64,000 nucleotides of DNA, taken from Sulfitobacter sp. W027 (GTDB lineage: Bacteria > Pseudomonadota > Alphaproteobacteria > Rhodobacterales > Rhodobacteraceae). A model generated the notes under the pieces. It did not search any database. It had not been told where the DNA came from and worked only from the letters and a program-made list of their open reading frames with translations. Where the stretch lies: assembly GCF_025143985.1 (NCBI RefSeq), contig NZ_CP083564.1, forward strand, positions 3,298,281-3,362,280. Direction: 5' to 3'. Of the stretch, positions 37,122 to 45,997 are shown piece by piece (positions within the stretch are counted from its first letter, which is position 1; the number at the start of each line of letters is the position of its first letter). Both the position numbers and the translations under genes were made by a program.

Positions 37122-38609
37122 TCAATTGGCGACGCTGACGCCCTTGAGCGGCATGTAGAGCACGGGCGAAGAGGACCAATAGCCTTCTACCCCCTCGCGG
37201 AAAACACCGAGCAGTGGCAGCTGGAACAGGAAAGCATGAACTGACTGATCCGACAGCATCTGCTGGCCCTGCTTGAGCAATTCATCGCGCTTGGCCGGGT
37301 CGACCTCTGTCGTGATCTGCTCCCATAGGGCGGTCATCTCGGCATTGTCATAGCCGTAGAAGTAGTCCGGCCCACGGGCGAAATTGCCCATGTCGTTGGG
37401 ACTGGTGTGGGCGATGATCGTCATGTCGTAGTTCTTCTGCTTATAGACCTCATCGATCCAGAAGCCCCATTCGACATTCTCAACTTTGGCGTCGATCCCG
37501 GCCTCTGAAAGCTGGTTCTGAATGATCTCAGCCGAGCGGGTGGCGTAGGGGAACGGCGGCACGCGCAGGGTCATGGCGGCGCCGGCCACGCCGGCGGCTT
37601 CAAACATCTCCTCGGCCTTGGCGCTGTCATGCGGATAGGCGTCCGTCAGGTCGACATAGGCGGTGCCATGCGGCGGGTAGAAGCTGCCGATGGGCACGGC
37701 TTGGCCGTACATCGCGCCCTCGATGATCTCGTCCCGGTCGATGGCGGTGGCCACGGCGCGGCGCACCTCGACGTTGTCGAAGGGCGGCTTGGCGTTGTTC
37801 ATGGCGAGGATCACTTCGCCCTCGGTCGAGCCAACGTTGACGCGGAAGCGCGGGTCGGCTTCGAACTGCGGCAGCAGCTCCGGCGCGGGGAAGCCGGGAA
37901 AGGCGTCCAGCTCTTCGGCCATCATTGCCGCTGTCGCCGCGGCGGGGTCTGAGATGAAGCGGAAGACGACCTTATCGAGCGCCACATCGGCGGCATCGCG
38001 GTGATCGGGGTTCTTGACCAAAGTCAGACGGTCGCCACGGGTCCAGCTGTCAAACTTGAAGGGGCCGGTGCCCACAGGGTTGGCGTTGTTGGTCTCCGCG
38101 CTCTCGGAGGCCACGACGGCGCTGTCGCCCTGCCCCATGTTGAAGAGGAAAAATGCGTCCTTGGCCTTGAGCGTGATCTCGACCGTTTGCGGGTCAACAG
38201 CTTTGACGCTTTCGATCGGCTCGAAGATGTCCTTCGAAGGGTTCACGCTGTCCTCGCCCATGGCGCGGTCGAAAGAATAGACGACATCCTCTGCATCCAG
38301 CGTGCTGCCGTCGTGGAAGGTCACGCCTTCGGCGAGCTTGAACGTGTAGGTCAGACCGTCCTCGGAGACCTCCCATGAGGTCGCAAGGTTGGGCTGAACC
38401 TCCCCGTTCTCGGCCACGGTTGTGAGCGATTCGAAGACGTTTTGCGTCATCATGCTGTCGATGGAGGCGGTGGCATCCGCCGTCGGGTCGAGCGACGTGG
38501 GCTCCTGTTGCATACCGATGACAAGCTCGGCGGCGGCAGAGGCCGAGGCCATAAGGCCGAAAGCCAGTGTTAGCGCGGGCAGGGTTTTGGTGAGGGGCAA
38601 ATGAGACAT
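37122..38609 (-). CDS. Peptide-type ABC substrate-binding protein
   Basis: A 495-residue periplasmic SBP_bac_5 protein. A signal peptide (MSHLPLTKTLPALTLAFGLMASASAAA) precedes ELVIGMQQEPTSLDPTADA. Landmarks include WEVSEDGLTYTFKLAEGVTFHDG and DAEDVVYSFDRAMGED. It is about 35 residues shorter than the first DppA-like protein and clearly not a recent duplicate of it. It is first in a six-gene operon that ends in the metallophosphoesterase. The ligand is unknown. Confidence 0.9.
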   Translation of the reverse strand: MSHLPLTKTLPALTLAFGLMASASAAAELVIGMQQEPTSLDPTADATASIDSMMTQNVFESLTTVAENGEVQPNLATSWEVSEDGLTYTFKLAEGVTFHDGSTLDAEDVVYSFDRAMGEDSVNPSKDIFEPIESVKAVDPQTVEITLKAKDAFFLFNMGQGDSAVVASESAETNNANPVGTGPFKFDSWTRGDRLTLVKNPDHRDAADVALDKVVFRFISDPAAATAAMMAEELDAFPGFPAPELLPQFEADPRFRVNVGSTEGEVILAMNNAKPPFDNVEVRRAVATAIDRDEIIEGAMYGQAVPIGSFYPPHGTAYVDLTDAYPHDSAKAEEMFEAAGVAGAAMTLRVPPFPYATRSAEIIQNQLSEAGIDAKVENVEWGFWIDEVYKQKNYDMTIIAHTSPNDMGNFARGPDYFYGYDNAEMTALWEQITTEVDPAKRDELLKQGQQMLSDQSVHAFLFQLPLLGVFREGVEGYWSSSPVLYMPLKGVSVAN

Positions 38610-38849
38610 GGGGCAGCACTCCTGTTGGCAGGAGCACCATGCGACCTGTCCGGCCGAGCGCCCCCTTTATGACAGACTGCGACGGGCGGGGGCGTCCGGT
38701 CAACGGCTTTGCGGCGCTGCGGAAAAACTTCATGCAATTGCAACACTCTGGCTGGCTTCACCGGATGGGTTATAAGGTTGAGATTGACCGTGGTTCGGCC
38801 CTTTTGCCCAATGGACGGCGGTGCTAGCCTCCGCGCAAAGGGGGCATCT

Positions 38850-39980
38850 ATGAACAATTCAACCATCGGTTTCGATTGCATTGTCGTCGGCGCGGGCATC
38901 GCGGGCGCTTCTGTCGCGGCTGAACTCTCCAGCGACCGCCGGGTTCTTCTGCTGGAGCGGGAAAGCCAGCCGGGCTATCACACCACGGGCCGGTCTGCCG
39001 CGCTGTTCACGGTGACCTATGGGCCGAAGGTGATCCGCGCCCTTTCCCGCGCCTCCGCCGCCTTTTTCAACGATCCCGCCAGCCCCTATCTGGACCACCC
39101 GTTGCTGGAGCCGCGCGGCGCAGTGTTTATTGCACGACAGGACCAGCAAGCATCGCTGGCACGCACTGCCGAGGAACTAGGGCCGCATGTGACACCGCTG
39201 ACCGGAGCGGAGATCGAAACCCTTGTGCCGCTGCTGCGCAAAAGCTATGCCACTGCCGGGCTGCGCGATGCCTCGGCGGCAGATATAGACGTGAATGGGC
39301 TACACCAGCATTACCTTAAAACCTTCCGCGCGGCGGGCGGGGTTTTACAGACCAAGGCCGAGGTGCTGTCGCTCCGCAAGGAGGGCGATTGGCAAGTCGA
39401 GACCCATCAGGGCATGTTCCACGCGCCCGTCGTCGTTAATGCAGCGGGGGCCTGGGCGGACGGGATCGCCACAATGGCGGGCCTCACCCCTGTCGGCCTG
39501 ACCCCGAAACGCCGCACCGCGCTGACCGTGGCCCCGCCTGAGGGCATGCTGCCAGACCGCTGGCCTATGGTGGTGGATATAGACGAGCAGTTCTACCTCA
39601 AGGCCGATGCAGGCAAGCTGCTGATCTCTCCTGCAGACGCGACCCCCTCCGCGCCCTGCGATGCGCAACCCGAGGAGTTGGACGTGGCGATCTGTATTGA
39701 CCGGATCGAAACCGCCTTTGACCTCAGCTTGCGCCGGATTGAGAGCCGCTGGGCCGGTCTGCGCAGCTTTGTGCCAGATGGCGATCCAGTGGCGGGATAT
39801 GATCCTGATGGGGAAGGGTTCTTTTGGCTGGCGGGGCAAGGCGGTTATGGCATTCAAACCGCGCCTGCTTTGGCCCGCGCTGCCGCCGCACTGGTGCGGG
39901 GCGAAGATATCCCCGGCGACATTGCCGCCGAGGGGGTTACCGTGGCCGCCCTTGCAAGGGGCCGTCCGGGATTGGCTTAG
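38850..39980 (+). CDS. DAO-family FAD-dependent oxidoreductase
   Basis: A 376-residue flavoprotein of the D-amino acid oxidase/glycine oxidase family. The FAD-binding Rossmann motif is [19 protein letters not shown] (about residues 8-26). [13 protein letters not shown] (about 195-207) and the C-terminal [18 protein letters not shown] complete the cofactor fold. Such enzymes oxidise D-amino or N-methyl amino acids. The ATG at 38850 follows AAAGGGGG; earlier in-frame codons are not supported. It is divergent from the second peptide-type ABC operon across 240 bases, so shared regulation is possible, and ends with a 4-base convergent overlap with rlmN. Confidence 0.87.
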   Translation: MNNSTIGFDCIVVGAGIAGASVAAELSSDRRVLLLERESQPGYHTTGRSAALFTVTYGPKVIRALSRASAAFFNDPASPYLDHPLLEPRGAVFIARQDQQASLARTAEELGPHVTPLTGAEIETLVPLLRKSYATAGLRDASAADIDVNGLHQHYLKTFRAAGGVLQTKAEVLSLRKEGDWQVETHQGMFHAPVVVNAAGAWADGIATMAGLTPVGLTPKRRTALTVAPPEGMLPDRWPMVVDIDEQFYLKADAGKLLISPADATPSAPCDAQPEELDVAICIDRIETAFDLSLRRIESRWAGLRSFVPDGDPVAGYDPDGEGFFWLAGQGGYGIQTAPALARAAAALVRGEDIPGDIAAEGVTVAALARGRPGLA

Positions 39981-41158
39981 CCGTTCATCCCAGCATCGGC
40001 TTCGATCTGCTTGCGCGACTTGCGCGCGCGTTCGGTGGCCGATTTCAACTGACCACAGGCGGCCATGATGTCTTCGCCACGCGGTTTACGCACGGGCGAG
40101 GCATAGCCCGCGTTATAAACGATATCGGCAAAAGCGCGGATGCGATTGTTGGACGACCGCTCGTAGGGCGAACCGGGCCATTCGTTGAACGGGATCAGGT
40201 TGATCTTGGCCGGGATGCCTTTGATCAACTTTACCAACCGATGCGCGTCTTCGTCGCTGTCGTTCACACCTTTCAACATCACGTATTCAAAGGTGATCCG
40301 CTCTGAATTGCTGACCTTGGGATAGGCGCGCAGGGCGTCGAGGAGTTCCTCAATATTCCAGCGTTTGTTAATCGGCACCAGCTTGTTGCGCACCTCGTCG
40401 GTGGTGGCGTGAAAGGACACGGCCAGCTGGCAGCCAATCTCGGCGGCGGTGCGATGGATCTCAGGCACAACGCCGGAGGTTGAGAGCGTGATGCGGCGGC
40501 GCGAGAGCTGGATCCCCTCAGGGTCCATCGCAATCTTCATCGCGTCGCGCACGTTCTCGAAGTTATAGAGCGGCTCACCCATGCCCATCAGCACGATATT
40601 GCTTAGAAGCCGCGCTTCGTCGGTCCGGGTGCCAGTCTCGGGCCATTCGTCCAAATCGTCGCGCGCCACCATGACCTGACCGATAATCTCAGCCGCGGTG
40701 AGGTTACGCACCAGTTTCTGCGTGCCCGTGTGGCAGAAGGAACAGGTCAACGTGCAGCCCACTTGGCTGGACACACATAGCGTGCCGCGGCCCTCTTCGG
40801 GGATATAGACCACCTCAACCTCATGGCCCCCCGCGATACGCACAAGATACTTGCGCGTGCCGTCTTCGCTTTCCTGACGGGTCACGACCTCAGGCACTTC
40901 GATCACGAATTTCTCTGCCAGTTCAGCGCGATAGCCTTTGGCAAGGTTGGTCATGGAGTCGAAATCGCGCACACCCCATTGATAAATCCACTGCCAGATT
41001 TGCCCCACACGCATCTTCGCCTGTTTCTCAGGCGTGCCGTTTGCGATCAACACATCTCGCATGGCGTCACGGGTCAGACCGACAAGGTTGATCGGCCCCT
41101 CAGGCAACTTGCGGGGGAGGGTCATCACGTCTTGGGTGATGGGCGCGGAAGCGGACAT
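39977..41158 (-). CDS. rlmN: 23S rRNA A2503 / tRNA A37 C2-methyltransferase
   Basis: A 393-residue radical SAM enzyme that methylates C2 of A2503 in 23S rRNA and A37 in some tRNAs. The cluster-binding motif [11 protein letters not shown] carries the CxxxCxxC cysteines; [17 protein letters not shown] and [12 protein letters not shown] are family landmarks. The methylation-site Cys is expected in the C-terminal DIMAACGQL. Length is typical. It stands alone on the minus strand, convergent with the DAO-family gene and about 90 bases downstream of ectR. Confidence 0.95.
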   Translation of the reverse strand: MSASAPITQDVMTLPRKLPEGPINLVGLTRDAMRDVLIANGTPEKQAKMRVGQIWQWIYQWGVRDFDSMTNLAKGYRAELAEKFVIEVPEVVTRQESEDGTRKYLVRIAGGHEVEVVYIPEEGRGTLCVSSQVGCTLTCSFCHTGTQKLVRNLTAAEIIGQVMVARDDLDEWPETGTRTDEARLLSNIVLMGMGEPLYNFENVRDAMKIAMDPEGIQLSRRRITLSTSGVVPEIHRTAAEIGCQLAVSFHATTDEVRNKLVPINKRWNIEELLDALRAYPKVSNSERITFEYVMLKGVNDSDEDAHRLVKLIKGIPAKINLIPFNEWPGSPYERSSNNRIRAFADIVYNAGYASPVRKPRGEDIMAACGQLKSATERARKSRKQIEADAGMNG

Positions 41159-41247
41159 TTCAAAGACTCACAGGCTAGGGATGGGTCTCTATATAAGAAA
41201 TGGCACGATTTGCAAAAGGGTTTGGCCGCGCGGGCATAGAGCCGCGC

Positions 41248-41763
41248 TCAATAGGCCTTCTTGCTTGTCCGCAATTCACCCGTCGCCAGAACCGGCGCGG
41301 CATCCAGACTGTCCACATTCAGCATCGCCGCCACCCGTTCTAACGAAGACACCAACTGCGCCTGCTCCCAATCCGCAAGATCCGCAAACGCGCGGACGTA
41401 GCGCTGTTGCAACGCATCGGGGGCTTCCTCCAACACATCCTCACCTTGGGTGGTCAGGGTGATATTGGTCTGCCGCCGATCCTGCGCCGAGGGCTGCCGC
41501 GATACCAATTCGCGTGCCACCAGCTTATCAACCAAAGCGGTCACGGTGGCTTGGCTCACCCCCATCTGGGTGGCGAGGGTCTTGGCTGTCGGGTCTATCT
41601 TCTCTCCCACGATCTGCAAAACACGCAGTTGCGCCGGGGTCACCCCCGCCGCCTGCGCCAAATCACGGGCATAAAGCTCTGTGGCGCGCAAAATGCGGCG
41701 CAAGGCGATCAAACTCTCGTCGACCCGGTCGGGATGTTTCTGCGTCATGGTGCATCCTTGCAC
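41248..41763 (-). CDS. ectR: MarR-family regulator of ectoine biosynthesis
   Basis: A 171-residue MarR protein with a winged helix (QLRVLQIVGEKIDPTAKTLATQMGVSQATVTALVDKLVARELVSRQPSAQDRRQTNITLT, about residues 45-105) flanked by dimerisation helices. It is divergent from ectABC across 219 bases, the position of EctR/CosR, which represses ect genes at low osmolarity. The symbol is by position and family. The palindromic and repeated elements in the shared upstream region are its likely targets. Confidence 0.87.
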   Translation of the reverse strand: MQGCTMTQKHPDRVDESLIALRRILRATELYARDLAQAAGVTPAQLRVLQIVGEKIDPTAKTLATQMGVSQATVTALVDKLVARELVSRQPSAQDRRQTNITLTTQGEDVLEEAPDALQQRYVRAFADLADWEQAQLVSSLERVAAMLNVDSLDAAPVLATGELRTSKKAY

Positions 41764-41803
41764 ATTGGGGGCAATTTCAGCAATCGGTCAAAACCACCCT
41801 GAA

Positions 41804-41962
41804 CGCTTAGTATAGCTAAGCGAAACGGTCCAATTTCGTTAGTCCTACGAAACAAATATGCACATAAGTATGCCTCTGAAACCACGCTATAAGCGCATTT
41901 TCAGGTATTTTGCATTGAATGTTGAAGTATCACCCCACATGCCCTACTTAGCTTATCGAAAC
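41804..41962. promoter_or_regulatory. ectR-ectA regulatory region: inverted repeat and three TAG-n5-CGAAAC copies
   Basis: CGCTTAG and CTAAGCG (41804-41810, 41816-41822) form a perfect 7-bp inverted repeat with a 5-base spacer. TAGCTAAGCGAAAC (41813-41826), TAGTCCTACGAAAC (41840-41853) and TAGCTTATCGAAAC (41949-41962) are three related direct copies; the middle one lies in a second inverted repeat TTTCGT/ACGAAA (41834-41852). The third ends 20 bases before the ectA ATG. These are candidate EctR sites; assignment to EctR is inference. Confidence 0.55.
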
Positions 41963-41982
41963 AATAAGGGAGCCCCGACCGG

Positions 41983-42516
41983 ATGCAGAATGAACTCGAC
42001 ATAAAGAAAGCCCGCACACCCAAGCTGCGTAAGCCCATTGCCGAGGACGGAGCCGCCATCTGGCGGTTGATTCGCGACTGCAAGCCGCTCGACGAGAACT
42101 CGCTTTACGCGAACCTGATCCAAGCCGACCACTTCCGTGATACCTGTGTTGTGGCTGAAATGGGCGGCGACATCGTTGGCTGGATTTCCGGCCATATGAT
42201 CCCTGCCCAAGACGCCTTCTTTGTCTGGCAGGTTGCCGTTAGCCCCAAGGCCCGTGGCCTTGGGCTGGGTAAAACCATGCTGATGGAACTGGTGAACCGC
42301 GATGAGACTGAGGACGCCAAGACCCTCAAGACCACGATCACCCGGGACAACGACGCCTCTTGGGGGCTGTTCCGCAGCTTTGCCAATCACGTCGGCGGCG
42401 ACCTTTCGGATGCCCCGCACTTTACCAAAGACGCCCATTTCGAGGGCGCGCATGACACCGAACATATGGTGACGATCACGCTGCCCGAGACTGCCGCGCT
42501 CAAACGCGCCGCGTAA
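41983..42516 (+). CDS. ectA: L-2,4-diaminobutyrate N-gamma-acetyltransferase
   Basis: A 177-residue GNAT-fold enzyme that acetylates diaminobutyrate to N-gamma-acetyl-diaminobutyrate, the second dedicated step of ectoine synthesis. The acetyl-CoA loop is seen in VAVSPKARGLGLGKTMLMEL, with TTITRDNDASWGLFRSFA downstream, an EctA landmark. AGGGAG precedes the ATG. It is first in ectABC-ask_ect. Length is normal for EctA. Confidence 0.95.
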   Translation: MQNELDIKKARTPKLRKPIAEDGAAIWRLIRDCKPLDENSLYANLIQADHFRDTCVVAEMGGDIVGWISGHMIPAQDAFFVWQVAVSPKARGLGLGKTMLMELVNRDETEDAKTLKTTITRDNDASWGLFRSFANHVGGDLSDAPHFTKDAHFEGAHDTEHMVTITLPETAALKRAA

Positions 42517-42569
42517 TCCGCAGCTGACAATTCACACGACAGATTCTCTTGAAGAGAAAGGATATTCCT

Positions 42570-43862
42570 ATGCCTAAAGACATGGCACAGAACACAACGA
42601 TCTTTACCCGCCGCGAGAGCGAAGCACGCTCCTATTGCCGTGGCATGAACGCCGTTTTCACCCGCGCCAGCGGGTCGGAGATGTTCGATGAAGAAGGCAA
42701 TCGCTACATCGACTTCCTCGCCGGCTGTTCCTCGCTGAACTACGGCCACAACGATGCGGACATGAAGGCCGCGCTGGTGGAGCACATCACCAATGATGGC
42801 ATCGCGCATGGTCTCGACTTTCACAGCGACACCAAAGCGGCGTTCCTGAACGCCTATGAGGAAAACATCCTCAAACCGCGCGGCATGGACTACAAAGTTA
42901 TGATGACCGGCCCGACCGGGACCAATGCCGTCGAAGCCGCGATCAAGCTTGCGCGTAAGGTGACAGGCCGGACCAACGTGATCTCCTTCACCAATGGCTT
43001 TCACGGCATGACCATGGGCGCGCTGGCGCTGACCGGCAACAAAGGTAAGCGTGGCGGCGCGGGCGGTGGCTCGTTGGCCGATGTGACACATATGCCTTTT
43101 GAGGGATCGCTGGGCGAAAATGTCGACACGCTTGAGATGATCGACGCGATGCTGTCGAACCCCTCCTCGGGCATCGACGCCCCTGCGGCATTCATCTTTG
43201 AGCCGATCCAAGGCGAAGGCGGTCTGAACGCGGCCTCCGACGCATGGATGCAGGGCATCGAGAAAATCGCCCGTAAGCATGGCGCGCTGCTGATCATCGA
43301 CGACATTCAGGCGGGCTGTGGCCGTTCGGGCAGCTTCTTCTCGTTTGAGGCGTCCGGCATCAAGCCTGACATGATCACCCAAGCGAAATCGCTGTCCGGT
43401 TTTGGCCTGCCCTTCGCGGCACTGCTGATCGCGCCTGAGCATGACATCTGGAAGCCCGCCGAGCACAACGGCACCTTCCGCGGCAACACCCACGCCTTTG
43501 TCACCGCCCGCGTCGCGATTGAGAAATTCTGGTCCGACGACAAGTTCGAAAAGTCGCTGGCCGAAAAAGCCGTGGTACTGACCACCGCGCTTAAGGACGT
43601 CGCCGATCTGGTCGACGGTGCCACGCTGAAAGGCCGCGGCCTGATGCAGGGTGTCGATGTTGGCTCTGGCGAACTGGCTGGTGCGATCTGTGCACGTGCC
43701 TATGAGCTGGGCCTCGTGATCGAAACATCGGGCGCGAACGATGAAATCGTTAAATACCTCGCCCCCCTCACGACGCCGGAGAAGGTCATGCGCGAAGGGT
43801 TTGATATCCTCATGCAGGCCACCCGCGACGTGACCGGCAACATGAAACTGGCAGCGGAGTAA
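42570..43862 (+). CDS. ectB: Diaminobutyrate-2-oxoglutarate aminotransferase
   Basis: A 430-residue class III PLP aminotransferase converting L-aspartate 4-semialdehyde to L-2,4-diaminobutyrate, the first ectoine-specific step. It contains MMTGPTGTNAVEAAIKLARK, the Asp of LLIIDDIQAGCGRSGSFFSFE and the Schiff-base Lys in TQAKSLSGFGLPFA. The ATG at 42570 follows AAAGGATATTCCT; an upstream ATG in the leader overlaps that ribosome site and is rejected. It is downstream of ectA and 6 bases before ectC. Confidence 0.95.
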   Translation: MPKDMAQNTTIFTRRESEARSYCRGMNAVFTRASGSEMFDEEGNRYIDFLAGCSSLNYGHNDADMKAALVEHITNDGIAHGLDFHSDTKAAFLNAYEENILKPRGMDYKVMMTGPTGTNAVEAAIKLARKVTGRTNVISFTNGFHGMTMGALALTGNKGKRGGAGGGSLADVTHMPFEGSLGENVDTLEMIDAMLSNPSSGIDAPAAFIFEPIQGEGGLNAASDAWMQGIEKIARKHGALLIIDDIQAGCGRSGSFFSFEASGIKPDMITQAKSLSGFGLPFAALLIAPEHDIWKPAEHNGTFRGNTHAFVTARVAIEKFWSDDKFEKSLAEKAVVLTTALKDVADLVDGATLKGRGLMQGVDVGSGELAGAICARAYELGLVIETSGANDEIVKYLAPLTTPEKVMREGFDILMQATRDVTGNMKLAAE

Positions 43863-43868
43863 CTGACA

Positions 43869-44261
43869 ATGATTGTACGCGACTTTAGTAAACTTCAGGG
43901 CACCGACCGTCACGTGGGCGATGCTCAATGGACCTCCACCCGGATGCTTCTGGCCGACGACAAGATGGGATTTTCGTTCCACATCACCGTTCTTGAGGCC
44001 GGTTCGGAACATACGTTCCACTACAAGCACCACTTCGAGAGCGTCTACTGCATGAAGGGTAAGGGCTCGATCACTGATCTCGCCACCGGCGAGACCCATG
44101 AGATCACGCCCGGCGTGATGTATGCGCTGAACCTGAACGACAAACACATCCTGCGCGCAGAGGAAGAGCTTCACATGGCGTGCTGCTTCAATCCGCCCGT
44201 TACGGGCAAAGAAGTGCACCGTGAAGACGGCTCCTATGCGCCTGCCGAGGAGGTAGCGTAA
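43869..44261 (+). CDS. ectC: Ectoine synthase
   Basis: A 130-residue cupin enzyme that cyclises N-gamma-acetyl-diaminobutyrate to ectoine with loss of water. EctC landmarks are TRMLLADDKMGFSFHITVLEAG, the metal-site stretch HYKHHFESVYCMKGKGSITD and ALNLNDKHILRAEEELHMACCFNPPVTG. It lies 6 bases after ectB. A GAGGAGG near its 3' end probably serves as the ribosome site for ask_ect. No ectD follows. Confidence 0.97.
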   Translation: MIVRDFSKLQGTDRHVGDAQWTSTRMLLADDKMGFSFHITVLEAGSEHTFHYKHHFESVYCMKGKGSITDLATGETHEITPGVMYALNLNDKHILRAEEELHMACCFNPPVTGKEVHREDGSYAPAEEVA

Positions 44262-44266
44262 GTTAT

Positions 44267-45703
44267 ATGACCCAACCGTCCCACACTGTCGAAAAAATCG
44301 GCGGGACGTCCATGTCCCGCGTGAACCAGCTCAAGGATACGCTCTTTGTCGGTGACCCTCAGGGCGCGGACATCTACGGGCGCGTCTTCGTGGTCTCCGC
44401 CTTTGGCGGGATCACGAACCTTTTGCTTGAGCATAAAAAGTCGGGCGAGCCGGGCGTCTATGCCCATCTGGCCAACGCCAGCAACGATCACGGCTGGCAC
44501 GAAGCACTGACCCGTGCGTCCGCCGAGATGCAGCGTGTGCACCGCGAAGTGCTGGAGCATCCCGGCGACATCGAACAGGCCGACGCCTTTGTGTCCGAGC
44601 GCACCCATGGTGCCCGCAACTGCCTGATCGACCTGCAACGCCTTTGCGCCTATGGCCACTTCCGCCTGTCCGAGCACATGCTGCAAATCCGCGAGTTGCT
44701 CTCAGGTCTGGGCGAGGCACATTCCGCCTTTGTCACCACGATCCTGCTGCAACGCGCTGGCGTGAACGCCCGTTTCGTTGACCTGTCGGGTTGGCGCGAT
44801 GAGGGGAACGTGACGCTGGACGAGCGGATCGCGCAGGCGATGGAGGGCATCGACCCGCAAACGGAAATGCCCATCGTCACCGGCTATGCGCAATGCGCCG
44901 AAGGGCTGATGCGCGAGTTTGACCGTGGCTATTCCGAAGTGACATTCTCCAAACTGGCGGCCCTCACCGGTGCGCGCGAGGCGATCATTCACAAGGAATT
45001 CCACCTGTCGTCCTGCGACCCGAAACTGGTCGGCGAACATGCCGTCAAGAAGATCGGACGCACGAACTATGACGTGGCGGACCAACTGTCGAACATGGGG
45101 ATGGAGGCGATCCACCCCAAGGCCGCCAAGACCCTGCGTCAGGCTGATGTGCCGCTGCGCGTGACCAATGCCTTTGAGCCGGAAGACCCCGGCACGCTGA
45201 TCGACGACCGCAAGGCAGAGACGCCCGCGGTGGAGATCGTCACTGGTCTGGACATCGTGGCGTTCGAATTGTTCGAGCAGGATATGGTCGGTGTGAAGGG
45301 CTATGATACGACGATTCTTGAGGTGCTCACGCGCCACAATGTGCGGATCGTTTCAAAGGTCTCGAACGCCAATACGATCACTCATTACCTTGATGCGTCG
45401 CTCAAGACGATGCGCCGGGTGGAGAAGGATCTGGCCGCGATCTACCCCGCCGCCGAGATCACCACCCGCACCCTGTCGATGGCTTCGGTCATCGGCCGCG
45501 ACCTGAATGGGTTGTCAGTGCTGCAACGTGGCTTGGTGGCCATTGCCGAGGCCGGGCAAACGGCGATCGGCGCGAGCCAAGGACCGCGCAATGTTGACGT
45601 GCAGTTCATCGTCGAGCGCGAGTCGCTGCAGCCGGTGATTAAAGCACTGCATGGCGCGTTTATCGAAGAAGAGGCTGCGGCGCCGTTGTCGCGGGCGGCC
45701 TAA
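44267..45703 (+). CDS. ask_ect: Ectoine-pathway-specific aspartokinase
   Basis: A 478-residue aspartate kinase phosphorylating aspartate to aspartyl phosphate. It begins HTVEKIGGTSMSRVNQLKDTLF, with the kinase KxGGTS variant, and contains VVSAFGGITNLLL and SKVSNANTITHYLDAS. The C-terminal ACT region is short. This form (Ask_Ect) belongs to ect operons and is thought to avoid the feedback control that would limit ectoine production. It starts 5 bases after ectC and is followed by a strong terminator, closing the operon. Confidence 0.95.
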   Translation: MTQPSHTVEKIGGTSMSRVNQLKDTLFVGDPQGADIYGRVFVVSAFGGITNLLLEHKKSGEPGVYAHLANASNDHGWHEALTRASAEMQRVHREVLEHPGDIEQADAFVSERTHGARNCLIDLQRLCAYGHFRLSEHMLQIRELLSGLGEAHSAFVTTILLQRAGVNARFVDLSGWRDEGNVTLDERIAQAMEGIDPQTEMPIVTGYAQCAEGLMREFDRGYSEVTFSKLAALTGAREAIIHKEFHLSSCDPKLVGEHAVKKIGRTNYDVADQLSNMGMEAIHPKAAKTLRQADVPLRVTNAFEPEDPGTLIDDRKAETPAVEIVTGLDIVAFELFEQDMVGVKGYDTTILEVLTRHNVRIVSKVSNANTITHYLDASLKTMRRVEKDLAAIYPAAEITTRTLSMASVIGRDLNGLSVLQRGLVAIAEAGQTAIGASQGPRNVDVQFIVERESLQPVIKALHGAFIEEEAAAPLSRAA

Positions 45704-45727
45704 GCAGCTTCAGCAGTAATTTACGTC

Positions 45728-45757
45728 ATCGCGGCCCTCCGGGGCCGCGATTTTTTT
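45728..45757 (+). terminator. Rho-independent terminator of the ect operon
   Basis: ATCGCGGCCC (45728-45737) and GGGCCGCGAT (45742-45751) form a 10-bp stem with a 4-base loop, followed by a run of T. It begins 24 bases after the ask_ect stop. A clear intrinsic terminator. Confidence 0.92.
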
Positions 45758-45865
45758 GTGCGAGGGCCAGCGCCTGCCCGCGGGTCGGCGATCCAACATT
45801 ATGTCACTACCACTTTATGGTTCAGCCGAGGCGTGCGTTCGCAATGTCGTACCCAGCCTCGCTAA

Positions 45866-45895
45866 ATCGCCTACCCGTCCGGGCGGGCAGGCGAT
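45866..45895. repeat. Strong hairpin in the ask_ect-ialB gap
   Basis: A 12-position stem with one A-C mismatch (45866-45877 with 45884-45895) and a 6-base loop. It sits between two terminators, in a 190-base stretch (45758-45950) with no supported protein gene. It has no T-run. It could be part of a small RNA or only a structured spacer. Confidence 0.4.
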
Positions 45896-45950
45896 GGCCC
45901 GGCGCCTGCGGCTTGACTCCGGGCATGGTGGCATGGGTCACCCACAAAAA

Positions 45951-45974
45951 ACGGCCCCGCAAACGCGGGGCCGT
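45951..45974 (-). terminator. Rho-independent terminator of the IalB-family gene
   Basis: ACGGCCCCGC (45951-45960) and GCGGGGCCGT (45965-45974) pair perfectly over 10 bp with a 4-base loop. On the minus strand it lies 23 bases after the stop codon and is followed by TTTTTTG. A clear intrinsic terminator. Confidence 0.92.
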
Positions 45975-45997
45975 TCCATAATCAAATTTACAGCAGA

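Noticed and set aside
42387..44219. A 610-codon minus-strand frame opposite ectB and ectC
   Set aside because: Antisense to genes with unmistakable family motifs; no domain and no ribosome site.
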